Positions 16,555 to 26,267 are shown, counted from the stretch's first letter. The stretch: 64,000 nt of DNA from CAYNRA01 sp046296415 (GCA_046296415.1 JBKBLN010000003.1:216587-280586), one strand, 5' to 3'. Numbers and translations are program-made. Notes: generated by a model not told the origin, from the letters alone.

Positions 16555-17679
16555 TTACATTTTTTCGGATTGAAACACGGCTTTGAACGTCTTGAAGAAA
16601 AGCTTCAGATCCATCCAAATATTATGTTTTTTGGAATAGGTATTATCTAGTTCCATCCGTTCTTCCTCCGTCAATCCGGCTTTTCCACGTTTGGTTACTT
16701 GCCACAGGCCAGTGAGACCAGCCGGGGCCAGAAAACGAGCGACTGACTCGTCTTTGGTCAGTTTTTCAGCTTCATACAAAGGCAAAGGTCGATTTCCGAT
16801 AATCGACATATCCCCTTTCAAGATATTGATTAGTTGAGGTAATTCATCGATACTAGAATTCCGCAAAAAAGCACCTAGACGGGTGATCCGTGGGTCATTC
16901 TGAAATTTCATGAAGGCCGCCTCGCTACTTTTTTCCGCTTTTAGCTTGGATTCAGAAACCCAGCCGGTGTCGGCAATCAAGGTTGTATCCTGTGTAGAAG
17001 GCTCCAGAGGTGTCTCGACTTTTTTTGTGTATGCATTTTGGCCAGCCATCTGCGAGATGATTTTGTCCGCATCTGTCCGCATCGTCCGGAACTTGTACAG
17101 ATTAAAAATGGTGTATCCAGCTCCGACACGCTTTGAAAAATAAAATACGGGGCCTTTCGAGTCAAGCTTGATTAAAATCGCTACAATTAAAAAAAGGGGC
17201 GAAAGCAAAATGAGAGCCGTCAAGGAAAAAAAAATGTCAAACAACCGTTTGCGCCAAGAGGGTTTGGGAGTAGGGAAATCAATGTCATCGTTGGGGGGGG
17301 GCACTGACTTTACTTCAAGGGATTTGCTAATCCGCAACTGAAGTTCGTCAGGATGAAATGGTTTCATGATGTAATCCACCGCTCCGGCCTGTAAACACTT
17401 GATCCGAGTTTCACTTTTATCATCACCCGACAAGATGATCACGGGAACATGTGCATACGCTGAAGATGCCTTCACTTCTTCCAAATAGGAAAACCCATCC
17501 TCCCCATCCGCTAGCTGAAGATCTAAAATCAAAAGATCGGGTTGCCCCATCGATTTTAATAACTCTTTCCCCGTTCGGATGCTCTTCGCCAGAAATAGGT
17601 CGTATTGATCTTGTAATTTGAATTTCAACAAGCCCAACACCATTTCATTGTCCTCAATGACAAGAATTCGACGTTTCAT
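16555..17679 (-). CDS. Response-regulator receiver domain fused to bacterial sugar transferase (polyprenyl-phosphate priming enzyme)
   Basis: A 374-residue fusion. Residues 1-120 are a complete CheY-like receiver: acidic pair E9-D10, phosphoacceptor D53 (LLILDLQL), S84 and K106 (YIMKPF). A proline-rich linker leads to a sugar transferase of the WcaJ/PglC type: one membrane helix at about 147-172, YKFRTM at 195-200, NDPRITRLGAFLRNSSIDELPQ at 261-282 with the catalytic Asp-Glu at 278-279, and GLTGLWQV at 321-328. Such enzymes put the first sugar-1-phosphate on undecaprenyl phosphate. About 50 extra residues (205-258) separate the two catalytic blocks. First gene of a four-gene polysaccharide operon. 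Direct control of priming by phosphorylation is an inference. Confidence 0.92.
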   Translation of the reverse strand: MKRRILVIEDNEMVLGLLKFKLQDQYDLFLAKSIRTGKELLKSMGQPDLLILDLQLADGEDGFSYLEEVKASSAYAHVPVIILSGDDKSETRIKCLQAGAVDYIMKPFHPDELQLRISKSLEVKSVPPPNDDIDFPTPKPSWRKRLFDIFFSLTALILLSPLFLIVAILIKLDSKGPVFYFSKRVGAGYTIFNLYKFRTMRTDADKIISQMAGQNAYTKKVETPLEPSTQDTTLIADTGWVSESKLKAEKSSEAAFMKFQNDPRITRLGAFLRNSSIDELPQLINILKGDMSIIGNRPLPLYEAEKLTKDESVARFLAPAGLTGLWQVTKRGKAGLTEEERMELDNTYSKKHNIWMDLKLFFKTFKAVFQSEKM

Positions 17680-17849
17680 TCTTTAATTGTTTAGGATCTG
17701 TTCAGAGATAAAGAAAACTTTAGACCAAATTATAGACAATTACTGAGAATTTTATGCCAAAAGACTGATTATTTCAAAAAATTATAAAGAAATAGCACTT
17801 TGAACACAAAACTTACGCGCAAGTACTTGTAATTCCCACACTCATTTCC

Positions 17850-17857
17850 TACATTTG
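17850..17857 (+). promoter_or_regulatory. Predicted sigma-A-type promoter for the sigma-54 activator gene
   Basis: TACATTTG matches TAnnTTTG, with a TTG at 17827-17829 about 20 bases further up. This would give a leader of roughly 65 bases before the ATG at 17929. Confidence 0.5.
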
Positions 17858-17928
17858 GAAATAAAGTCTATTTTTTGGCATTTTTCCGAATTTTGGACGC
17901 TCCTCCTAACTCTCTTACTTTGAATACA

Positions 17929-19275
17929 ATGGATCAACCCTTTCTCATCTACATTGTGGAAGACGACGCCTTTTATGGGGCGATGTTGGAGTACCATTTA
18001 AACTTAAACCCGGATTACACCATCCAGCGATTCGAAACAGGCAAAAGTTTGTTGGCAAATTTGTATCAAAAGCCTGCGGTAATTACGCTTGATTATTCTC
18101 TTCCCGACTATGACGGGGACGAGTTACTCAAGCAGATTCAAAAAATCCATCCCGACATTCCGGTCATCATCATATCGGGGCAGGAAGATATTTCAACGGC
18201 GGTACAGTTGCTCAAAAATGGTGCATATGATTACATTGTAAAAGATGAAAATGCCAAAGACCGCTTGTGGCGCACCCTCATTCGTGTTCGTGAAACAAGG
18301 GAGTTGAGAGAAGAAATTTACCAACTACGGGAGGAGGTACGAGAAAAATACGATTTCGAAAACATCATCAAAGGAGAGAGTTCGGCCATCAAGCGGATTT
18401 TCCAATTAATGGAGAAGTCCCTCAACAACTCCATCACGGTTTCGATTTTTGGAGAAACAGGAACAGGAAAAGAGTTGGTCGCCAAATCGATACACTATAA
18501 TTCCAATCGAAGCAAACAGCCTTTCGTAGCGGTTAACATGGCTGCAATCCCCAAAGATCTCTTGGAAAGTGAGCTATTTGGTCATGAAAAAGGAGCCTTT
18601 ACGGGCGCTGTCAATCGGCGAATTGGTAAATTTGAAGAAGCCAATGGGGGAACGCTTTTTTTAGACGAAATTGCCGAAATGGACATCACCATGCAAGCCA
18701 AAATATTACGGGCCTTGCAAGAACAGGAAGTGACGAGAATTGGTGGAAATCAAGTCATTAAGTACGATGCCCGCATCATCGTAGCCACCCACCGGAACCT
18801 CTCCGAGGAAGTCCGCCAAGGTCGTTTTCGTGAGGATTTGTACTATCGTCTGCTTGGATTGAATCTTCAACTCCCCCCTCTTAGAGAACGAGGAACCGAC
18901 ATTCTCGTCCTAGCAAAACATTTTATCACTGAATACTGTAAAAAGAATAAACTCCCGAATCTGCAGCTTTCTCCAGAATCCTCCCAAAAGCTAATTCAAT
19001 ACCCCTTCCCCGGGAACATCCGAGAACTTAAGGCAGTCATTGAATTAGCCTGCGTCATGGCCAACGGAAATATCATCCAACCCGAAGACATTACCTTCCA
19101 TAGCCTCAAACCCGAAGGATCGTTTTTGCTCGAAGAATTGACACTAAAAGAATACAATCGAAGAATCATTCGACACTTTTTGGATAAATACGACCAAGAC
19201 GTCCTTCTCGTAGCAGAAAAGCTCGATATCGGCAAATCAACTATCTATAACCTCATCAAAAACGGCGATCTGTAA
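17929..19275 (+). CDS. Sigma-54-dependent response regulator (NtrC family)
   Basis: A 448-residue transcription activator with all three NtrC modules. The receiver domain has VEDDAFYG and phosphoacceptor D55 (ITLDYSLPDYDG). The AAA+ domain has Walker A GETGTGKE at 175-182, the sigma-54-contacting loop GAFTGA at 222-227, and Walker B GTLFLDEIAEMD. The last ~45 residues form a Fis-type helix-turn-helix (VLLVAEKLDIGKSTIYNLI). It should activate -24/-12 promoters when phosphorylated. It sits divergently from the REC/sugar-transferase operon and upstream of two hybrid kinases, and a sigma-54 promoter lies at 26522-26538, so control of polysaccharide genes is likely. The ATG was chosen because the TTG at 17875 would start inside the leader. 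Confidence 0.93.
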   Translation: MDQPFLIYIVEDDAFYGAMLEYHLNLNPDYTIQRFETGKSLLANLYQKPAVITLDYSLPDYDGDELLKQIQKIHPDIPVIIISGQEDISTAVQLLKNGAYDYIVKDENAKDRLWRTLIRVRETRELREEIYQLREEVREKYDFENIIKGESSAIKRIFQLMEKSLNNSITVSIFGETGTGKELVAKSIHYNSNRSKQPFVAVNMAAIPKDLLESELFGHEKGAFTGAVNRRIGKFEEANGGTLFLDEIAEMDITMQAKILRALQEQEVTRIGGNQVIKYDARIIVATHRNLSEEVRQGRFREDLYYRLLGLNLQLPPLRERGTDILVLAKHFITEYCKKNKLPNLQLSPESSQKLIQYPFPGNIRELKAVIELACVMANGNIIQPEDITFHSLKPEGSFLLEELTLKEYNRRIIRHFLDKYDQDVLLVAEKLDIGKSTIYNLIKNGDL

Positions 19276-19285
19276 CTTGGAAAGC

Positions 19286-19306
19286 ATGGAAAGCTTTCCA
19301 TTTTTT
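19286..19306 (+). terminator. Terminator after the sigma-54 activator gene
   Basis: The perfect palindrome ATGGAAAGCTTTCCAT (19286-19301) is followed by a T run to 19306. It begins 10 bases past the stop codon. Confidence 0.65.
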
Positions 19307-19424
19307 GGAATATAGGTTTTGTTAACTAATTGATTATCAATACAATAAACAATAGGCACTATTTATGTTTATTGTTTTTGTTGCGATTTTATCCAATGGA
19401 CCCTAGTTCCCAATTACAGCCGAC

Positions 19425-20516
19425 ATGTACTTCCCATCCGTTTCAGACATTGATTTCGATAGGTTGAAAGTGATTTCGCCGGATTCTTCCATCTGTCAGT
19501 TTTTAATCTTTATTGGTGAAAAATCGGCGGATGAAATGCCTTATCTTTTGTCAAGATTGGAAGAAAAGAGCATAAAATGTCTGGGAGGTATTTTTCCTAA
19601 TTTGATTTTGGATACGGAAACCACAGATTCCGGCATCTTAATTTGTGAAATCCCCCCCGTCATCAGTCGATTCCAACTGACCATGGAAGACCTAGAGCAC
19701 TGGAATCAACCTATCTCACTGGAAGGTGTTGGAAGTGCTATCTTGCTTTCCGACGGTACCATTGGTGAGACCAATGCCTTTTTGAAAGGTGTCCATAGTT
19801 TGTTAGGAAGTAAAATTCCTCTCGTGGGAGGTGGAGCAGGACGAATTGACTTATCCACGCATCCATGCCTTTTTACCGAGGAGGGAAGCTTTCATTCAGG
19901 TGGGCTACTAGCCTTGTTACCCAATCCGGCCAAAGTAGCTGTCCGTCATGGATGGACGAAATTTGATGGCCCATTTTTGGCCACTAAAGTAGACAAGAAC
20001 ATCATCCACGAAATCAATTGGCGACCTGCGCTAGACGTTTACAAGGAGGTAGTTGAAAAAGATAGTGGAAAGATGATTACCTCAGAGAACTTTTTAGATG
20101 TGGCCAAAAGCTATCCTTTTGGTCTCTTTAAAGAAGGAACCGAGTACGTCATCCGTGATCCTTTTGCGATATCCGATAACCAGTCGATTGTTTGTATTAC
20201 CGAAATACCAGAAAATTCGGTTTTTTACATCATGCAGGGAAATCCAGAATCTTTACTTCAGGCTGCTGCTGAAGTGGGTAAATCCATTCGTACCCTAGAT
20301 GACTCCGTCATCAATTCCCTTATTTTATTCACGTGCATTTCTAGAATCCTTTACTTGGGAGATCGTTTTCAAGAGGAACTTGCTGCTTTTAAACAGGATC
20401 ATCCAACGAAAATTCGAGGCGTCGCCACGTTAGGGGAAATTGCATGTACTGGTACTGGATTCGTAGAATTTTATAATAAAACAATCGTATCTTGTCATTT
20501 CCTTCCGGTGGAATAG
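19425..20516 (+). CDS. FIST domain protein (FIST_N and FIST_C)
   Basis: A 363-residue cytoplasmic protein with no signal peptide or membrane segment. The middle (ILLSDGTIGETNAFLKGVHS, then IPLVGGGAGRIDLS) and the block WRPALDVYKEV are the FIST_N landmarks; the C-terminal block VCITEIPENSVFYIMQGNPE and IRGVATLGEIACTGTG corresponds to FIST_C. FIST domains are proposed small-ligand sensors that occur with chemotaxis and two-component proteins. The gene ends 10 bases before a hybrid histidine kinase, so it probably supplies an input to that kinase. Its N-terminus is shorter than in many family members. Confidence 0.85.
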   Translation: MYFPSVSDIDFDRLKVISPDSSICQFLIFIGEKSADEMPYLLSRLEEKSIKCLGGIFPNLILDTETTDSGILICEIPPVISRFQLTMEDLEHWNQPISLEGVGSAILLSDGTIGETNAFLKGVHSLLGSKIPLVGGGAGRIDLSTHPCLFTEEGSFHSGGLLALLPNPAKVAVRHGWTKFDGPFLATKVDKNIIHEINWRPALDVYKEVVEKDSGKMITSENFLDVAKSYPFGLFKEGTEYVIRDPFAISDNQSIVCITEIPENSVFYIMQGNPESLLQAAAEVGKSIRTLDDSVINSLILFTCISRILYLGDRFQEELAAFKQDHPTKIRGVATLGEIACTGTGFVEFYNKTIVSCHFLPVE

Positions 20517-20525
20517 TCTTTCATT

Positions 20526-22949
20526 ATGGATATAGTCCGCGAAATATCTCAACTTTATGAACTCTCGCTCGCCATTGGAGGTCAACTCACACTGACCGAA
20601 TCTAGTGAGCAGTTCCTTCGCGTCTATATGCGTCAAATGAATTTGGATGCTGGTGCGTGTTGGATTCGGAAAAACCTTCTCGATCCCAGCGCCCCAATCA
20701 ATCATTTTCAACGACTGCACGAACAACCCGCTCAGTTTAGTACCTTAGAAACCCTGCCCTTACCCCTTGACTACGAGAAGAATCTAGCCCATTTGCCCGG
20801 ATGGATTGCCGAGTCTTGTACCTGGGCTAACCCGTCCTTGGATGGTCTTCATGGCTTTCTTCCGATCGGTTCCTTGGGCTTCTTGCATGTATACTACTCC
20901 TCTGTCAACCAAGCCAAGGCTAGCTTCAGTACCTTGCATTTCAAAAAACTGGAAAAGGTACTTCAAAAATTGGCCTTAGACTGGAACTCCATTCTAAATC
21001 ATACCCGCGTCATCACCGAACAAAATGCCCGCCTGGCACTACAAAAAGAAGCTGAAAAGTTGGCATTGGTGGCCGAAAAAACGGATAACGCGATTTTAAT
21101 CACCGATCCGTATGGAAAAATAGAATGGGTAAATCAAGGTTTTGTACGTTTAACTGGCTACACTGCCAGCGAAGCCATTGGTAAAAAACCAGGAAGCTTC
21201 CTACAAGGGCCCGACACTTCTCAAGACACGGTAGCAGAAATATCCGCCCAATTGCGTGCCCAAAAAAGCTTTCGAACCGAATTAGTCAATTACCATAAAT
21301 CTGGACAGCCCTATTGGGTAGAGATTTCCATCCAACCTGTCTACAATACCAAAGGAGTTCTACAATATTTTATTGCCATCGAAAACAACATCGACGACCG
21401 TAAACAAAAAGAAGCTGAACTGAAAGAAGCCTGGGAAAAAGCCCAAGAAGGTAGCCGAATCAAACAGGAATTTTTGTCTGTCATAAGTCACGAGATCCGG
21501 ACACCCCTAAATGCCATTGCCGGCATGACAGACCTCCTTCGACAAACCCATTTGACTAGCCAACAAGCTGAATTCCTTCAAAACATCCGACTTTCTTCAG
21601 ATAATTTGAAGGCCATCATTGATGGTATTTTTGACCTCTCAACCCTGGATGCAGGTGAGCTTTCCATTCAGTCGATTCCTTTTAATTTGAAGCAAATGCT
21701 TCAAAATATCGTCTTAGGGAATGAACTCAAAGCAGAAGAAAAAGGGGTTGGGCTGTTTTTAAAATTTGATCCCCGAGCGGAAGTAAGCCTGATCGGAGAT
21801 CCGGTTCGACTTTCTCAAGTTCTGTTGCATCTCGTTTCCAATGCCATTAAATTTACATCCATTGGCCGAATACAATTGGAGCTTCGCCTCGTGACCCGGA
21901 TGCAAAATGCCCTGGTAGTCGAGTTTATCGTAGAAGATACAGGTAAAGGAATACCGTCCCATCTCCAAGAAAAAATCTTCGATGAATTTACCCAGGAAGA
22001 CTCCAGCCACAGTCGACGGTACGGAGGCACTGGAGTGGGCTTAAGTATTTCTAAAAAACTGGTTCAATTGATGGGCGGCGAATTGCGACTTCAAAGCCGC
22101 GTCGGACATGGAACAAAAGTATCCTTTATCATTGGTTTCCCATTGCACGAAGGACAGATCGACGAAATTCAGGTTGAAAACCAACCCGCTTCTCAAGTAT
22201 TGATCGGCAAGAAAGTCTTGTTGGTAGAAGACAACGCCATGAACCAGTTTTTTGCACGTAAACTACTGGAAGGCTGGGGCATTGAAGTCGGATTGGCTGA
22301 AAATGGAATTGACGCCATTTCAAAATTCAACCAGCGATACTTTGATCTTATTCTTATGGATATCCAAATGCCTGAAATGGATGGTTTGGAAGCCACCCGA
22401 AGAATTCGTCAGGAAAATAAAATTATTCCAATAATTGCCCTCACAGCTCTTACCATCAAGGGCGAATCTGAAAAATTATTGGCTGCTGGATTTACTGATT
22501 TTATGTCGAAACCCTTTGAAGCTGAAGAACTCCAGAAAAAGTTACTCATTCACATGGTGCATAATCGGCGTTATGCGTTGGAAACCGAAAAATCGAAAGC
22601 AACCAATGGTCAGCCGATTTTCAGTACACACCTTCTTCGGCAAATGATGAAAGATAACCCGGAGCAAGTCCGCCGGATGGAACTGTTATTCATAGATCAA
22701 GCGGAAAAAACAATTAAAGAATTTGCCAAAGGGCTATTATTGCAAGACTGGTCTGCTATTGCTCACGAGGCCCATAAAATCAAGGCCTCCATCGATATTC
22801 TTCAGATTCACTCCTTGAAAAGGCCTATACGAGCATTGGAGGCAGCCTCCCGTGGAGATGTTTCGTCGGATGAACTGATTCAGCACACCACAACCATTAT
22901 CCGGACCTTAACCGATGTAACCGAACAAATGCGGTCCTTAACCGTCTAA
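20526..22949 (+). CDS. Hybrid histidine kinase with PAS, receiver and HPt domains
   Basis: An 807-residue cytoplasmic sensor kinase. Residues 1-165 are GAF-like (uncertain). A PAS domain with PAC end lies at about 180-300 (ILITDPYGKIEWVNQGFVRLTGYT). HisKA carries SHEIRTPLN with H322, followed by an HATPase domain (N box in LVSNAIKFT, G boxes DTGKGIP and GGTGVGLSI). The receiver has D612 (LILMDIQMPEMDG). The C-terminal HPt has H750 (AHKIKAS). The full His-Asp-His relay could pass phosphate to a separate receiver, such as the sigma-54 activator or the REC/sugar-transferase fusion. It follows the FIST gene directly and precedes a GT2 gene by 3 bases. Confidence 0.93.
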   Translation: MDIVREISQLYELSLAIGGQLTLTESSEQFLRVYMRQMNLDAGACWIRKNLLDPSAPINHFQRLHEQPAQFSTLETLPLPLDYEKNLAHLPGWIAESCTWANPSLDGLHGFLPIGSLGFLHVYYSSVNQAKASFSTLHFKKLEKVLQKLALDWNSILNHTRVITEQNARLALQKEAEKLALVAEKTDNAILITDPYGKIEWVNQGFVRLTGYTASEAIGKKPGSFLQGPDTSQDTVAEISAQLRAQKSFRTELVNYHKSGQPYWVEISIQPVYNTKGVLQYFIAIENNIDDRKQKEAELKEAWEKAQEGSRIKQEFLSVISHEIRTPLNAIAGMTDLLRQTHLTSQQAEFLQNIRLSSDNLKAIIDGIFDLSTLDAGELSIQSIPFNLKQMLQNIVLGNELKAEEKGVGLFLKFDPRAEVSLIGDPVRLSQVLLHLVSNAIKFTSIGRIQLELRLVTRMQNALVVEFIVEDTGKGIPSHLQEKIFDEFTQEDSSHSRRYGGTGVGLSISKKLVQLMGGELRLQSRVGHGTKVSFIIGFPLHEGQIDEIQVENQPASQVLIGKKVLLVEDNAMNQFFARKLLEGWGIEVGLAENGIDAISKFNQRYFDLILMDIQMPEMDGLEATRRIRQENKIIPIIALTALTIKGESEKLLAAGFTDFMSKPFEAEELQKKLLIHMVHNRRYALETEKSKATNGQPIFSTHLLRQMMKDNPEQVRRMELLFIDQAEKTIKEFAKGLLLQDWSAIAHEAHKIKASIDILQIHSLKRPIRALEAASRGDVSSDELIQHTTTIIRTLTDVTEQMRSLTV

Positions 22950-22952
22950 CTC

Positions 22953-23834
22953 ATGGAAAATCCTCTTGTATCCATTATCACGGTCAACTTTAATCAAACC
23001 CAAGTTACCTTGGAACTCTTGGCCTCTTTGCAAAAAATTTCCTACAGCCCAATAGAAGTATGGGTGGTGGACAATGGATCTAAAGAGGACCCCCAAAGTG
23101 TGATTCAGGATGCTTTCCCGGAGGTTCGGGTCATACGTAGCAACCAAAATCTGGGGTTTGCTGGTGGAAACAATTTAGCCATTACGCAGGCCAATGGACA
23201 ATACTTTATGTTTCTCAATAACGATACCGAGGTTCAAACAGACTTTCTAGAACCTTTGGTCGAACACATGGAAAAACATAAATCCACCGGAGTATGCGCC
23301 TCGAAATTGCGTTTTTTTCACGGTGAGCAACGAATTCAATTCGCTGGCTCTACCCCGTTGCACCCAGTAAAAATTCAAAGTTTTGCCCTGGGATTTGGTC
23401 AACGAAATGAAGAGTATGTAGATCAAGCCCAACCCACACATTTAGCCCATGGCGCGGCCATGATGGTACGCTCCTCAGTCATAACGGCCGTCGGACTCAT
23501 GCCTGAAGAGTATTTTCTTTATTACGAGGAGATCGATTGGTGTGAACGTATCAAAGAAGCGGGATACCAAATTTGGTACATACCCAATTCTGTGGTGTTT
23601 CACAAAGAATCCATGAGTGTAGGAAAACAAAGCCCGCTGCAGGTTTATTACAAAACACGGAACCGCATTTGGTTGGCCAAGAAATGGAGAAAAGGTTGGA
23701 CACTGAAAAAATCCATGGCCTATTTAGCCATTGCAGGGATTCGGGATTACCTGAGGTACTCGTTTAAAAGGCAATGGCCCTTGGCTAAATCGGTTTGGAA
23801 AGCTTGGAGATGGCATTTAAGCCCATCGAACTAG
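22953..23834 (+). CDS. Glycosyltransferase family 2 (rhamnosyltransferase-like)
   Basis: A 293-residue soluble GT2 enzyme. SIITVNFNQTQVT and VWVVDNGSKED form the donor-binding fold, FLNNDTEV is the metal-binding DxD variant, and LYYEEIDWCERIKEAGY is the conserved acceptor/base region seen in WbbL-type rhamnosyltransferases. The C-terminal quarter (YYKTRNRIWLAKKW) is amphipathic and may touch the membrane. The ATG lies 3 bases past the kinase stop. Its 3' end overlaps the 3' end of the opposing kinase gene by 18 bases. Confidence 0.9.
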   Translation: MENPLVSIITVNFNQTQVTLELLASLQKISYSPIEVWVVDNGSKEDPQSVIQDAFPEVRVIRSNQNLGFAGGNNLAITQANGQYFMFLNNDTEVQTDFLEPLVEHMEKHKSTGVCASKLRFFHGEQRIQFAGSTPLHPVKIQSFALGFGQRNEEYVDQAQPTHLAHGAAMMVRSSVITAVGLMPEEYFLYYEEIDWCERIKEAGYQIWYIPNSVVFHKESMSVGKQSPLQVYYKTRNRIWLAKKWRKGWTLKKSMAYLAIAGIRDYLRYSFKRQWPLAKSVWKAWRWHLSPSN

Positions 23835-26267
23835 GACCTTCCGAAGACGCTCCAGGTGGGCCCCAACTCCCTCTAAAAACTGCTTAATATCGGGATACGT
23901 TTGCTCCCAAGTAGCCCCGGCACGCGCCTTAGATTCGATCGTTTGTAATTGGGCACTTACCTCCGGAAGGCCCACCATGGCAAAAGAGGGTTTAATTTTA
24001 TGGGCTAATTTCCCGATGTTCTCCAGATCTTGGTTCAATATACCTGCCTGAATTTTTTCAATATCAGGGGGAATCGCCTGGAAAAAGACCTGAATCATAT
24101 CCCGAGCATAGGATATCTGTTGGTCAAATTGGTCTAGGATAATTTTCTCTATGGGGTCCTCCATCTGCATGACAGGCTCAGTAGGTGTCGTTTCAGGGAA
24201 AATCAGGGGAGTTTCATCGATTGAGGTATCGGGGGCCAAATGTTGCAAAAGCACTTCTTTTAATTGGTCGGGGCGATAGGGCTTAGGTAAATAGCCTTGC
24301 ATTCCGGCTGCTACGCTTTTTTCCACCTCTTCGGTTGTCGCGGTGGCCGTTAAGGCGATGATCTTGGCCGAATGATTTGGATTATTTGGATTAGACCGGA
24401 TCTCCTCCGTTATTTGATACCCGTCCGTATCGGGTAATCGGATATCCATCAGGATCAAATCGAATTTCTCGGAAAAACACTGCGCCAGAGCTTGCTGTCC
24501 GGTTTCGGCGATGGCGTACGGGACATTCCATTTTCCAAAGAGTCCCTCCAAATACTTTAAGTTCATGGGGTTATCCTCCACGACGAGAACTTTTTTCCCC
24601 TGCCAATTGACCTCGGTGGCTGATAAATCGATCCGCTGGGAGGAACTCACGATACCACTATCTCGGAGCGGGAGGGTAAAACTAAAGGTAGATCCAACTC
24701 CTTTTTCACTTTCAACGCTGATCTCCCCTCCGTGTAGGTTCACCAATTGCTTGACGATAGCCAATCCAAGACCTGTACCGCCAAACTTTGATTTTACCTC
24801 AACATTTCCTTGTTTAAAACTATCAAAGATATGCTCGACTTCCTGTGGCGTCATGCCAATACCTGAGTCAATCACTTTAAATTCAGTCATTAGAAAGTCT
24901 CCTACTACACACAAAAGAACGACTTCCAACCGAACAATTCCATTTTCAGTAAACTTCATGGCATTACTCAGAAGATTCATGACGATTTGCGTCACGAATG
25001 TCGAATCCCCTATCACAGATCGTTGAATCTCATCGTCAAACTCAAATTCCAATCGAATATTTTTCCGATCTGCCTGTGCCCGGAACGTATGTAAGACTCC
25101 CTGGAGGAGATCTTTGAGTTGAAACACCTGGTCAACAACTTGCATCTCACCGGCGTCAATTTTGGAGATATCCAATATATCCGAAACAAGATTCAAGAGG
25201 GTTTCCGTAGAATAATGGATGGCATTGAGGTAATCTTTTTGCTTCTCCGACATGTCGGTATCGGAAAGCAGGTGGGTCATGCCAATAATCGCATTAATGG
25301 GTGTACGAATTTCATGGCTCATATTGGCCAAAAAGCGCTTTTCAGCATTTCGTGCCTCTTCGGCGATTTGACGTGCCTCTTGGAGCACTTCCTCCATTTT
25401 TTTTCTTTCGGTGATGTCCAGATGAATCCCAATCGAACCCACTACTTTTCCGTCCTCATCAAAAATGGGAGCCCCCGAAACGATTACCCACAAGGGCTCT
25501 CCGTTCTTTTTTCGAATAGGAACTTCATAGGCGCCGGGGGTTCCTGTCTCTCTGATCTTATTTTGATCTTCCACAAGCCGTCTAAAAACTTCGTCCCCAA
25601 GAAGTATCTCAGAGGCCTTTTGGCCAATTAGCTCCGCCTCTTCATAACCGGTAAGCTCACAAAAACGGCTGTACGCCCGGATGATAACGTCATGGAGATC
25701 CACTTCCAAAATACCCAAGCTCATATTTTCTATGATCCCCCGGTACTTTTCTTCGCTTTTTCGAATGATCTCCTGCACATTTCGTTGCTCGGTTACGTCT
25801 CGGTACTGCCACAAATGACCATGGTATTCTCCTTGATCAGAAAAAATAGGAATGTAATCACGCTCAAAAACACGAAAATCAGTTGTATACAACAACTGAC
25901 GTGTCACCAATTTTCGATCCGCCAAACATTTTTCAATCCCCTCCACAAACTGGTCTGGCTGTAAAAAAAGGAATTTGGCTCCTTCCGCGGCTTGTTGGCA
26001 ACTTTGCCCAATCAAAGACTCTGGAACCAAAGGAATTTGCATCAAATCACAAAATCGCTGGTTGACAACCACAACTTCTCGAAATTCATTCTCGAGCAAC
26101 ACAGCCGTCTGTAAATGTGTAATCAACAATTCGTATTGTCGATTGATTCGACGAACTAAACCGTCAGTCTCCTCCAAAGTTTGGGTCAAACGCAAAACCT
26201 CTCTCTTCAAGCGTTCATTTTCTTGAATTAGGTCATTTGACATGGAAAAAGAAGCCGACGAATCCAT
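23817..26267 (-). CDS. Hybrid histidine kinase with two PAS domains, receiver and HPt
   Basis: An 816-residue cytoplasmic kinase. An N-terminal coiled coil (about 10-45) leads into a PAS-like domain (45-165) and a clear PAS/PAC domain (about 170-290, ENMSLGILEVDLHDV and GSIGIHLDITERK). HisKA has SHEIRTPIN with H318, then HATPase (LLSNAMKFTENG, DSGIGM, GTGLGLAIV). The receiver has D608 (LILMDIRLPDTDG) and the HPt has H756 (AHKIKPS). Domain order and length match the kinase at 20526, suggesting the two arose by duplication or feed one pathway. It is read alone from the left side of the 26268-26576 intergenic region. Confidence 0.93.
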   Translation of the reverse strand: MDSSASFSMSNDLIQENERLKREVLRLTQTLEETDGLVRRINRQYELLITHLQTAVLLENEFREVVVVNQRFCDLMQIPLVPESLIGQSCQQAAEGAKFLFLQPDQFVEGIEKCLADRKLVTRQLLYTTDFRVFERDYIPIFSDQGEYHGHLWQYRDVTEQRNVQEIIRKSEEKYRGIIENMSLGILEVDLHDVIIRAYSRFCELTGYEEAELIGQKASEILLGDEVFRRLVEDQNKIRETGTPGAYEVPIRKKNGEPLWVIVSGAPIFDEDGKVVGSIGIHLDITERKKMEEVLQEARQIAEEARNAEKRFLANMSHEIRTPINAIIGMTHLLSDTDMSEKQKDYLNAIHYSTETLLNLVSDILDISKIDAGEMQVVDQVFQLKDLLQGVLHTFRAQADRKNIRLEFEFDDEIQRSVIGDSTFVTQIVMNLLSNAMKFTENGIVRLEVVLLCVVGDFLMTEFKVIDSGIGMTPQEVEHIFDSFKQGNVEVKSKFGGTGLGLAIVKQLVNLHGGEISVESEKGVGSTFSFTLPLRDSGIVSSSQRIDLSATEVNWQGKKVLVVEDNPMNLKYLEGLFGKWNVPYAIAETGQQALAQCFSEKFDLILMDIRLPDTDGYQITEEIRSNPNNPNHSAKIIALTATATTEEVEKSVAAGMQGYLPKPYRPDQLKEVLLQHLAPDTSIDETPLIFPETTPTEPVMQMEDPIEKIILDQFDQQISYARDMIQVFFQAIPPDIEKIQAGILNQDLENIGKLAHKIKPSFAMVGLPEVSAQLQTIESKARAGATWEQTYPDIKQFLEGVGAHLERLRKVLVRWA

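Noticed and set aside
17700..17780. Minus-strand TTGGCATAAAATTCTC upstream of the REC/sugar-transferase gene, checked as a sigma-54 site
   Set aside because: The -12 GC doublet is missing at the required offset.
19354..19370. TAGGCACTATTTATGTT, a weak sigma-54-like element before the FIST gene
   Set aside because: GGCAC is right but the -12 part is ATGT instead of TTGC and the first positions differ; too weak to call.
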